The notes beneath the pieces were generated by a model that was not told the origin of the DNA, made no database searches, and was given only the letters and a program-made list of their open reading frames with translations. Positions 1 through 6,345 of a stretch of DNA of 7,752 nucleotides are shown piece after piece (within the stretch, counting starts at the first letter, position 1; each line of letters begins with the position of its first letter). Source of the DNA: Phycisphaerae bacterium (GTDB taxonomy: Bacteria; Planctomycetota; Phycisphaerae; UBA1845; UTPLA1); contig JAJDEC010000489.1 in NCBI GenBank assembly GCA_029259995.1, positions 1 through 7,752 of the forward strand, read 5' to 3'. The position numbers and the translations under genes are program-made.

Positions 1-132
1 TGGCGCGCGGCGGGCGAGACGATGGCGCGCGGCGGGCGAGACGATGGCGCGCGGCGGGTGAGAAGGTGACGCGCTGTGGGTGAAGCGATAGTGCGCTTCG
101 GGGGATACGTTGGCGCGCACCAGGTGAAATCC
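1..132. repeat. 22-bp tandem repeat array, six units, decaying rightward
   Basis: Six head-to-tail units of exactly 22 bp start at 1, 23, 45, 67, 89 and 111. The first two are identical (beginning TGGCGCGCGGCGGGC). Relative to them, the next four carry about 3, 6, 7 and 8 mismatches. The most constant positions are the initial T, the GCGC at unit positions 5-8, GG at 13-14 and G at 16. There is no spacer between units, so this is a minisatellite-type array and not CRISPR. The array touches the left edge and probably continues beyond it. Because 22 is not a multiple of 3, it cannot encode a simple peptide repeat. Its function is unknown. Confidence 0.85.
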
Positions 133-195
133 GCACCACGTAGCTTCGTGGACAGTGGAGAACTCTTCTCTTTCCTGGCGGTCTCTCGCCGTCGG

Positions 196-213
196 CACTG
201 CTTGAGAGCAGTG
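196..213. other. Perfect hairpin, 7-bp stem, 4-nt loop
   Basis: CACTGCT (196-202) and AGCAGTG (207-213) are exact reverse complements around a 4-nt loop. The hairpin lies in the non-coding stretch between the repeat array and the 3' end of the porin gene. No T-run follows on either strand, so it is not a canonical intrinsic terminator. Confidence 0.4.
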
Positions 214-258
214 GCGCGAATTCTACACTCAGAAACGATGAGTCGCCCGCTGCGCGAT

Positions 259-275
259 GGTGGGCACGGCCCACC
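259..275 (-). terminator. Possible terminator hairpin after the porin gene
   Basis: GGTGGGC (259-265) and GCCCACC (269-275) form a perfect 7-bp GC-rich stem with a 3-nt loop, starting 13 bases beyond the porin stop codon in its direction of transcription. The position suits a terminator or a 3'-end stabilising hairpin. There is no U-tract after it, so intrinsic termination is uncertain. Beyond the two hairpins and the repeats, positions 133-287 show nothing recognisable. Confidence 0.4.
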
Positions 276-287
276 CTGCGATTCGGG

Positions 288-1571
288 TTAGAAACTGATA
301 CGCGTGCGGACGCCGACGATGATGGCGTCGCTGATGCTGTCATCGATGCCGGGGCTGGAGATGTATTGCACATCGGGCGTGATGTAGAGCCAGTCGGCGA
401 TGTGGATTGAGTAATAGGCTTCGACGACCGTTTCCTCGTGGCTCCACGGATTCACGTAGGACTGGAATCGATGCGACGGTACATTCTGAAAGAGGGCGAT
501 GCCGAGTGTGTCCTTGTCGCGCGTCGGGATCGGGCCGAGATAGGACAAGCCCGTCGACCAGTGGTTCTGGATGCGGCTGACATCGCCGTGGCGGAATCCG
601 TAGCGGAAGAACCAGCCCATGCCTTGTGCGTCCACATCGTTTTCGCGGAACAAGTCCTGATCGAAGCTGACGTAGAAGCCGACGTCGTCGCTCTGCCAAT
701 CACCGATTGTGGCGGGCGGTTCGGGGAATTTCCGGCGATGGCGGCCGTCGTAGACCATTCCGAAGCGATAGTTTCCTTCGAGTTTGCCGGGACCGAGCGG
801 ATTGTCGAAGCTCAGATGGATGGCGGGTTCGACGTACCACAGGAATTCCGCCGAGTCGTTGAAAGCGGACTTGAACGGCTTGTTGTTGGCCGCTTCACCC
901 GCGTCGCCGATGCCCGTGATGACGCTGAACCAGTCGCAGGGTCTGTATTGCATCTCGACGCCGAGACCGATGGCAAGCGGAAGCAGCGGATTGTTGTCGA
1001 GGGCCTGCGACATGAACTGCTTGTCCTCGGTACTGCTGAATCGGTTACGGTCAGCGATCGTCTGATAGTCGAGGAATCCGGCTCGCATCCAGAGTTTCTT
1101 CTGGATCAGTTCCTGTTCGTAATAGAGCTGTGCAACGCTGAGGTTTCCTTCGCCGTCGTTGTCGTCGGCGACCTGGTAATTGGAGCCGATCCACGGGTTG
1201 ACGCCGCTGCCAAGGATGCGTTGAAAGTGGCCGAGGACGCGGCCATTTTCGACGAGGCCCATCTCGCCGAGATCGAAATGCATGAGCAGGTCGAGGCTGG
1301 CGGCGGGTTTGCCGCCGGGGGCGAGACCACCGCCGACATTCCAGAGCGTCGTGTAGTTGAGATAGAGCTGCGTCGTGAGGCCGTTTTCTTCGAGCTTGGT
1401 TCTGGCGCCGCCCCAGTCGCCGGTCATGTATGGGGAATCGAGCGACAGCGGCGGGTGGTTCTTGCTCGGAGATTCTGCGTGAGTTGTTTCCGGGGCGAAC
1501 AGCGCGGGGTGGATCGCGAGCAGGGCGGCAAGCAGCACGAGGCGTCGGGATGTTTGATCGATTGCGGACAC
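288..1571 (-). CDS. OprB-family carbohydrate-selective outer-membrane porin
   Basis: The 427-residue product has a hydrophobic signal peptide (about residues 11-26, likely cleavage after A32 in THA-ES). Close behind it is the OprB hallmark YMTGDWGGAR at 48-57. The rest alternates polar and aromatic residues as expected of a beta-barrel, and it ends in an outer-membrane-style C-terminal Phe (RTRISF). OprB porins are outer-membrane channels for diffusion of sugars or other small solutes; substrate cannot be read here. Length is normal for the family. The start is GTG at 1571: it is the first ATG/GTG/TTG start after an in-frame stop upstream, and no internal Met precedes the end of the signal peptide. 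No SD sequence is visible. A candidate promoter lies at 1640-1667, and the gene is divergent from the cytochrome gene at 1778. Confidence 0.88.
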   Translation of the reverse strand: MSAIDQTSRRLVLLAALLAIHPALFAPETTHAESPSKNHPPLSLDSPYMTGDWGGARTKLEENGLTTQLYLNYTTLWNVGGGLAPGGKPAASLDLLMHFDLGEMGLVENGRVLGHFQRILGSGVNPWIGSNYQVADDNDGEGNLSVAQLYYEQELIQKKLWMRAGFLDYQTIADRNRFSSTEDKQFMSQALDNNPLLPLAIGLGVEMQYRPCDWFSVITGIGDAGEAANNKPFKSAFNDSAEFLWYVEPAIHLSFDNPLGPGKLEGNYRFGMVYDGRHRRKFPEPPATIGDWQSDDVGFYVSFDQDLFRENDVDAQGMGWFFRYGFRHGDVSRIQNHWSTGLSYLGPIPTRDKDTLGIALFQNVPSHRFQSYVNPWSHEETVVEAYYSIHIADWLYITPDVQYISSPGIDDSISDAIIVGVRTRISF

Positions 1572-1639
1572 GTTGTATTGCCGCAGCGCGGGCTCATTCG
1601 CGTTATTGCGCGAGCGGCGACTGCCGCATGACAGGTTTC

Positions 1640-1667
1640 ATTGAATCGACATTCGGCGGCTCGTCAA
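1640..1667 (-). promoter_or_regulatory. Candidate sigma-70-type promoter for the porin
   Basis: On the minus strand a TTGACG box (1667-1662, 5 of 6 to consensus) is followed after 16 bp by TTCAAT (1645-1640, 4 of 6). This lies about 70 bp upstream of the porin GTG. The call is by eye, and promoter consensus in this lineage is only assumed to resemble the classical one. Confidence 0.35.
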
Positions 1668-1688
1668 CGCCTCGGATGCGTGATTGTG

Positions 1689-1694
1689 TATAAT
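1689..1694 (+). promoter_or_regulatory. Candidate -10 box (TATAAT) for the cytochrome gene
   Basis: A perfect TATAAT sits in a short AT-rich island of an otherwise GC-rich gap, about 84 bp upstream of the ATG at 1778. No good -35 box is present. The nearest resemblance, at 1664-1669 with a 19-bp spacer, is weak and overlaps the -35 box of the divergent porin promoter. Confidence 0.4.
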
Positions 1695-1766
1695 TTTGTC
1701 GTGTATTTCCGACGCGCGCGAGAATGGGTGATAGGATCTCCGTTGTTGCCGTCAGTTCCCCCTGCT

Positions 1767-1770
1767 GGAG
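1767..1770 (+). promoter_or_regulatory. Shine-Dalgarno GGAG fixing the cytochrome start
   Basis: GGAG lies 7 nt before the ATG at 1778. This favours 1778 over the in-frame ATG further upstream at 1724 and over the later ATG at 1829, which has only a weak GGGA before it. Confidence 0.6.
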
Positions 1771-1777
1771 TCATGAT

Positions 1778-2320
1778 ATGGCACCGAAACACGCCTATTT
1801 CAGACGAGTCGCGCGTCGGGAATTCATCATGTCATTCGCCGTCGCGTCGGCGCTCTGCGTGTTGTCATGCGAGTCGGATTCGCGCACGGAAGCGATCGAA
1901 GCGCTGTCGTCCAACACGGCGCCTGTATCGCATGTTCGGCACAGCGTGCGACTTCGCGTCGTGATGAGCGAGATTAACGATCTGTCGATGACACGCCTGC
2001 CACAGGAGATGGGCAGTTCGCTCGGGCAACGCCGGCGCATCGCATCGATCGGCGCGATCGCCAATCAGCTGGCGGAGTCCTCGGCGCAGCTTCCGGTGTT
2101 CGCGGACGAACTCGATCTGACAAATGGGCAGCGCGCTTCGTTCATCGAGCTGGCGGGATTTCTCCACGACGAGTCCCGGGAGTTGGAGCGCATCGCCAGG
2201 AAGGGCGCGAGTCCGCGGCTTGTCCGCTCAAAGCTCAACGAGATGCTGACGACGTGCAACGCCTGTCATCGGCTCTTTCGTGATCTGGCGCCGGTCGATT
2301 CAGACGCACTGGAATTCTGA
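1778..2320 (+). CDS. Small c-type cytochrome lipoprotein (cytochrome c'/c556-like)
   Basis: The 180-residue product has one CxxCH haem-attachment motif, CNACH at 160-164, only 16 residues from the C-terminus. The region before it is largely helical. A motif near the C-terminus of a helical bundle is the arrangement of class II cytochromes (c' and c556). M63, in the helix with VRLRVVM, sits where c556 proteins carry the axial Met; this is a tentative alignment by eye. The N-terminus has two Arg pairs (R9-R10, R13-R14), a hydrophobic stretch and a lipobox-like VLSC with C31 as the probable lipidated cysteine. It is therefore likely a membrane-anchored extracytoplasmic electron-transfer or gas-binding protein. 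The start at 1778 has a good SD. The gene stands alone, divergent from the porin. Subfamily is uncertain; the haem motif and lipobox are clear. Confidence 0.75.
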   Translation: MAPKHAYFRRVARREFIMSFAVASALCVLSCESDSRTEAIEALSSNTAPVSHVRHSVRLRVVMSEINDLSMTRLPQEMGSSLGQRRRIASIGAIANQLAESSAQLPVFADELDLTNGQRASFIELAGFLHDESRELERIARKGASPRLVRSKLNEMLTTCNACHRLFRDLAPVDSDALEF

Positions 2321-2366
2321 CGCGGGTTCGGTTGGGAGATTACGCGAACGACGGCCATCCTGTCGG

Positions 2367-2389
2367 GTCGGCGTCGACGCTGCGCCGAC
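2367..2389 (+). terminator. Weak hairpin downstream of the cytochrome gene
   Basis: GTCGGCG (2367-2373) and CGCCGAC (2383-2389) form a perfect 7-bp stem with a 9-nt loop, 47 bp after the cytochrome stop. No T-run follows, so it may be an imperfect terminator or chance in GC-rich DNA. The rest of 2321-2534 contains no gene and no convincing promoter that I can see. Confidence 0.3.
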
Positions 2390-2518
2390 GCGGATTTGCC
2401 GCCGATCCCCTGTCACGGTACCTTAATGCGCTCTCGAATGGCGTCCGGTCGCCGCACGCACCTTGTCGCGTACATGTCCGCTTCTGGTGCATTCTGATGT
2501 TGTTCGCTGAAATATTCC

Positions 2519-2524
2519 GGAAGG
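2519..2524 (+). promoter_or_regulatory. Shine-Dalgarno-like GGAAGG before the sigma gene
   Basis: GGAAGG ends 10 nt before the GTG at 2535, a little long but acceptable. It supports the GTG start over the internal ATG at 2562. An in-frame TGA at 2508-2510 rules out any longer protein. Confidence 0.45.
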
Positions 2525-2534
2525 TCCAACGACA

Positions 2535-3116
2535 GTGGCAGAAGATCGCGACGCAGTCTGGATGCAGCGCCTCGCCGACGGCGATCAGGCTGTCGTTGTC
2601 GAGATTCGGGAGCGTTACACACCGGAGCTGATTCTATTCTGCCAGCGGATGGTCTACAACGAAGCGCTCGCGGAAGACATCGTGCAGGAAGTCATGATGA
2701 AGTGTCTGCGACCGGGCGGCGGGAGCGCGCCGTCGGGCAGCCTGCGCGGCTGGTTGTATCGCGTGGCGCGGAATCGATCGATCGACGAGATTCGCAAGAT
2801 GAAGCCGGAGGTTCGGCTGAGTGCGATGCAGTCGTCGAGTCGAATCTGGGCAGCGGCCGTGGTTCCGCTGGATCCGACAACGACGCCGGCAGGCAAGGCG
2901 CTGAAGGAAGATCGGGCCCGGCGCGTGCAGGAAGTCGTCGAGGCGATGGACGATGATCTGCGGGAAGTTGTGATCCTGTATTTCTTTCAAGGGTTGTCGC
3001 GCAATGAAGTCGCGGATGCGATCGGTCTGACGCTGTCCGGGACGAAGGCGCGCATTTCCAGGGCGACGCGAGAGCTCCGCGCCAAGCTCAGTTCGCTCGA
3101 CGATTCCTCTTTGTGA
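2535..3116 (+). CDS. ECF-type RNA polymerase sigma factor, kinase-associated
   Basis: This 193-residue sigma-70-family protein has only regions 2 and 4, as in ECF sigma factors. Region 2 spans about residues 20-92, with the core-binding AEDIVQEV at 46-53 and GWLYRVARNRSIDEIRK at 72-88 (-10 recognition). A variable linker at about 93-124 leads to region 4 at about 125-187, with a helix-turn-helix around LSRNEVADAIGLTLSGTKAR (154-173). The acidic AED of region 2.2 is intact. This matters because some kinase-controlled ECFs lack it and need phosphorylation to bind RNA polymerase. Its stop overlaps the start of the kinase gene, so the two are almost certainly co-transcribed and functionally paired. 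The GTG start retains the pre-region-2 helix (MQRLADGDQ) typical of the family. Promoter targets are unknown. Confidence 0.92.
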   Translation: MAEDRDAVWMQRLADGDQAVVVEIRERYTPELILFCQRMVYNEALAEDIVQEVMMKCLRPGGGSAPSGSLRGWLYRVARNRSIDEIRKMKPEVRLSAMQSSSRIWAAAVVPLDPTTTPAGKALKEDRARRVQEVVEAMDDDLREVVILYFFQGLSRNEVADAIGLTLSGTKARISRATRELRAKLSSLDDSSL

Positions 3117-6085
3117 TGAACTGCGATACCGCCGAAGAGAGCCTTCTCGACTATCTGGAAGGGCAGCTCGACGCGCAAGAGACGGACGCGATGCGTTCGC
3201 ACATCGACAATTGCGCGACGTGTCGGCGTGCGCTGCGAGAGACGCGCGAGTTGATTGATGCGATCGAACATGCGCGGCGCCGGCAGGAGAAGGCGTGGCA
3301 ACAGGCGTCGCGCGCGTCGGGTTCGAGCGATTCGGCGCAGCGGGCGCGTTCGTTTACGTTCGAGGCGGGGCATCAACTCGGGGATTTCGAGATACAGGGC
3401 GAGATCGGTCGCGGCGGCATGGGCGTCGTCTATCGCGCGCGGCAGATCACGCTGAATCGCGTTGTGGCGTTGAAGGTGCTGCCGGCGAGCGTCTGCCAGA
3501 CGGAGTCGGCCGTCAGTCGATTCGTGCGCGAGGCGCAGGCGGCGGCGAAGCTGCATCACACGAATATTGTTCCGGTCTACGCGCAGGGTGAATCCGACGG
3601 TCACTTCTATTATGCGATGGAGTTGATTGACGGACCGAACCTCGGCTGGTTGATGAAGGACGATCGCTCGGCGATTTTGTCGGGAATCGGGGCCGTGACG
3701 AAGAGCGGCATCGGAACGTCGACGGATGCGAGCGGTGTGACGCGGATGGAGGGTTCGACGCCGCGGCGGCGGGCGGACTATCGGCGGATCGCGGGGTTGA
3801 TCGCATCTGTCGCCGATGCGCTGGAGCACGCGCATCGATCGAACGTGATCCATCGTGACATCAAGCCGCAGAACCTGCTGTTGGGCAAGGACGGCGAGTT
3901 TCATATCACGGACTTCGGCCTGGCGCGATTGCTCGACGAACCGAACATGACAGTGACGGGGGAAATGCTCGGTACGCCGGCGTATATGTCGCCGGAGCAG
4001 GTCGATGCGGATCGAGAGCGGATCGACGCGCGGACGGACATCTACTCGCTGGGCGTGACGCTGTATGAGTTGCTGTCCGGCAAGCGGCCATTCGAGGGCA
4101 CGAGTCGTGAGCAGGTCATCGCGCGGGTGCGCGATCGCGAGCCGGTGTCCCCGAGGAAGCACGATCCGCACATACCGATCGATCTGGACACGATCTGTCT
4201 GCGCGCGATGGAGAAGTCGCCGCATCGAAGGTATCAGACGGCCGAAGCGCTGGCGGCGGATCTGCGCCGGTTTGCGGAAGACAAGCCGATCCATGCGCGG
4301 CGCGTGAGTTTGATTGAGAAAGGCATCAAGTGGGTTCGGCGACATCCGGCGAAGTTCACGATTGCAATGCTGGTGGTCGTGATGATCGCCGGTGGGGCTG
4401 TCTGGTACGTGCAGGCGGAAGCGGCGCAACGGCGGGCGGATGAACAGGCGGAGGCGGCGCGGCAGCGGAAGGCGAACGATCTGGTCCAGGAAGCGTTCGA
4501 CCTGCTGGCGTACGACAATTATCGAGCCGGAGACAAGGCGCGCCAGCTTCTCTTGGAAGCGTCGCAACACTTCTCGGATCAGCTTCTTTACCTGAAAGCC
4601 AAGGCGCTGAGCCACGTGATCGACAATCCGACGGAAGCAGAGTCAATTCTAAAATCCGCGATGGAGCAGCAGCCGGACGATGTCGAGTGCATGTATCTCA
4701 TGGCGTGGGTCCTGCGTCGGCTCGATCGACAGGATGAATGCGATGAACTGGTACGGAAGGCGGACCGGCTGAGGCAGGCGAATGGAGCGGAATGGGCCAA
4801 GCGTTCGACGGTGTTGTTCTTTCGCGCGACGGCCATCGTGCGATCACAGCCTCAAGACGCGGAAGACAGCTACGAACAAGCGTCGATCCTTCGCAAGCTG
4901 GAGTCGCCCGGGGATTTCTACTACCAGGCAATCCTCCATCTCGGTCGGGCAAAGAATAACGCGCAGTACCACACGCGCAATCCCGATGATTTTGCTGCGA
5001 TTGACAGAAACCTGACGATGGCGAGTACGGCTCGGCCCGAAGATGCGTATCCGCACTATTTACATTCGCTGGCATTCCGGATCAATGCGGAGATCAATCT
5101 CGCGACGGGCAATCTGACGAAGGCGCGGGAACGATTCGCGACGGCGCTTGTGCGTGCAGAAGATGCCGTACGGGCAGATTCGAGCAGTCCACGCGGTTAC
5201 GCCGCCCGGGCGGAGTTCTGGGAGTCAATCAGCGATCGCAGTGTGCCGCTGGGAAGATTCGTGAATGACGACGAACGATCGGCATTTCATTCATTGCACA
5301 AGAAGCAGGCCGAGACTGGCAAGGAGAACGCGGATTGCGAGTTCTGTTCATGGCTGGACACCAGTGCGACAGGGGCGTTGCATCGCGCGACAGAGGAGCG
5401 AACCAACGGTCTCCTGCGATGTTCGACGGACAAGGATCGAATCGAATTCCTCGAGTATCGATGGCTCGACTATTACTGGCTGGGGGATTTTGACGTCGCA
5501 TTGAAAGATCTGGGAGATTTGCAGGGGCTTGTTCCGAAGACGCACAAACTCAAGATCTGGTACGACACGCTCATGCCGCTGTTGATCACTTGTGAACAGC
5601 AGGATGTGTCGGCAGCCGTTCGTCAGTTGAATTCGAATTCTCTGCCCGATCTGACGGACTATCGAAGTGTGACGTCGCTTGCCTGTCTCCAGTATCTCCT
5701 GCTGGAAGAGGGGGCGGCCCGGGGGGGGCTGACCCGTGCTGCGGAGATGGTCGACTTCGATGAGGGGCTTGATCGTTCGGCCGAGGGTGGCTATTGGCGA
5801 AGTGCCTGGAGCGTTCTCGCGGACTCGGCGTTGTTGAGCGAGGAATCCTGGAAGTCAATTCGTAATGCGAAGAAGAACGAGATTCGGGCGCCCGCATATT
5901 TTTTTGAGGGCGTTGTGGCGCTGAGTCGCGGCGATCGCGATGCGGCCCGGCGCTCGCTCATGGAGTGCGAGTCCTGCTTCGACTACGAGGACTACAGCTA
6001 TCTCGCGCGCATGCTTCGTCGTCGCATGGATGCCGATCCGGATTGGCCGCCGTGGATCGCGTCGAGCGGCGCGGAGAAGAATTGA
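3116..6085 (+). CDS. Membrane Ser/Thr kinase with N-terminal anti-sigma zinc finger and TPR-like sensor
   Basis: The product has 989 residues. Residues 1-50 carry an anti-sigma zinc finger with H29, C33 and C36 (Hx3Cx2C); C3 is the likely fourth ligand. A PknB-like kinase domain spans about 90-390. It has the glycine loop GRGGMGVVY (98-106), VALK with K120, alpha-C E139, HRDIKPQN (246-253), DFG (266-268) and SPE (292-294), so all catalytic residues are present. Thr279 and Thr281 in the activation loop resemble PknB autophosphorylation sites. A Gly/Ser/Thr-rich insert at about 182-222 lies before helix E. One membrane span (about 414-432) and a short charged coiled coil (about 435-455) precede TPR-like helices to the end. 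The ATG at 3116 overlaps the sigma TGA by one base; GTG at 3113 would add one residue. No SD is seen, so translational coupling is likely. It probably holds the sigma factor and releases it on an extracytoplasmic signal. Confidence 0.92.
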   Translation: MNCDTAEESLLDYLEGQLDAQETDAMRSHIDNCATCRRALRETRELIDAIEHARRRQEKAWQQASRASGSSDSAQRARSFTFEAGHQLGDFEIQGEIGRGGMGVVYRARQITLNRVVALKVLPASVCQTESAVSRFVREAQAAAKLHHTNIVPVYAQGESDGHFYYAMELIDGPNLGWLMKDDRSAILSGIGAVTKSGIGTSTDASGVTRMEGSTPRRRADYRRIAGLIASVADALEHAHRSNVIHRDIKPQNLLLGKDGEFHITDFGLARLLDEPNMTVTGEMLGTPAYMSPEQVDADRERIDARTDIYSLGVTLYELLSGKRPFEGTSREQVIARVRDREPVSPRKHDPHIPIDLDTICLRAMEKSPHRRYQTAEALAADLRRFAEDKPIHARRVSLIEKGIKWVRRHPAKFTIAMLVVVMIAGGAVWYVQAEAAQRRADEQAEAARQRKANDLVQEAFDLLAYDNYRAGDKARQLLLEASQHFSDQLLYLKAKALSHVIDNPTEAESILKSAMEQQPDDVECMYLMAWVLRRLDRQDECDELVRKADRLRQANGAEWAKRSTVLFFRATAIVRSQPQDAEDSYEQASILRKLESPGDFYYQAILHLGRAKNNAQYHTRNPDDFAAIDRNLTMASTARPEDAYPHYLHSLAFRINAEINLATGNLTKARERFATALVRAEDAVRADSSSPRGYAARAEFWESISDRSVPLGRFVNDDERSAFHSLHKKQAETGKENADCEFCSWLDTSATGALHRATEERTNGLLRCSTDKDRIEFLEYRWLDYYWLGDFDVALKDLGDLQGLVPKTHKLKIWYDTLMPLLITCEQQDVSAAVRQLNSNSLPDLTDYRSVTSLACLQYLLLEEGAARGGLTRAAEMVDFDEGLDRSAEGGYWRSAWSVLADSALLSEESWKSIRNAKKNEIRAPAYFFEGVVALSRGDRDAARRSLMECESCFDYEDYSYLARMLRRRMDADPDWPPWIASSGAEKN

Positions 6086-6162
6086 CATCGCGCCAGAATG
6101 GTGTGCCCAGGTCTGCAAATCCCATAAATCCGGAAGTTCCTGTCAAAAATTGACGATGGGAT

Positions 6163-6178
6163 GGCCGTTTGGTCGGCC
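6163..6178 (+). terminator. Short hairpin downstream of the kinase gene
   Basis: GGCCG (6163-6167) and CGGCC (6174-6178) form a 5-bp stem with a 6-nt loop, about 78 bp after the kinase stop and without a T-run. Just upstream, GTCAA-AAA-TTGAC (6142-6154) is another perfect short inverted repeat, of the kind a dimeric regulator could bind. Both are weak calls. Confidence 0.25.
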
Positions 6179-6207
6179 GAAACGTCCTATTCCTGTCGGG
6201 TATCGGG

Positions 6208-6213
6208 TAGAAT
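6208..6213 (+). promoter_or_regulatory. Possible -10 box (TAGAAT) for the secreted-protein gene
   Basis: TAGAAT matches the -10 consensus at 5 of 6 positions and lies about 132 bp upstream of the ATG at 6346. No good -35 box is found at 16-18 bp. The 260-bp gap 6086-6345 otherwise contains no convincing gene. Confidence 0.25.
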
Positions 6214-6333
6214 TGGGGCGCAAGGGGTCTTTGCGTACCTGCTTCCCCGATCCGTCAGTCCTGCCGTGGATGCCTCGCTCTTGTTCATCGCGGTGGTCGG
6301 GTCACCGGTGCGCGAACGCCTTCGATGGAGGCA

Positions 6334-6337
6334 GGAG
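6334..6337 (+). promoter_or_regulatory. Shine-Dalgarno GGAG for the secreted-protein gene
   Basis: GGAG sits 8 nt before the ATG at 6346. A second purine-rich GGAGG lies at 6327-6331. Together they make 6346 a confident start, supported by the signal peptide that begins there. Confidence 0.65.
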
Positions 6338-6345
6338 ACAGGCGA

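Noticed and set aside
1..132. CRISPR array
   Set aside because: Units abut directly with no spacers and diverge steadily, so this is a tandem repeat.
76..291. Small plus-strand frame of 71 codons starting in the repeat array
   Set aside because: It starts inside a decaying non-triplet repeat, has no SD and no recognisable sequence, and runs across both hairpins into the porin stop.
438..1631. Long plus-strand open frame (397 codons) antisense to the porin
   Set aside because: It has no domain, signal peptide or RBS that I recognise and is rich in Ala/Val/Glu/Arg. It mirrors the minus-strand porin, which has a clear signal peptide and the OprB motif. GC-rich genes often leave the opposite strand open.
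1778..1880. Firm Tat-export call for the cytochrome
   Set aside because: The RREFI resemblance is real, but c-type haem attachment normally requires Sec export. I kept it as an oddity and not as the annotation.
1641..1964. Plus-strand frame overlapping the start of the cytochrome gene
   Set aside because: It overlaps a gene with SD, lipobox and CxxCH motif in another frame, and its Arg/Ser-rich translation has no features of its own.
2987..4615. Long minus-strand open frame (542 codons) opposite the kinase
   Set aside because: Extremely Arg/Leu/His-rich with no domain. It lies antisense to an intact kinase whose catalytic motifs are unambiguous.
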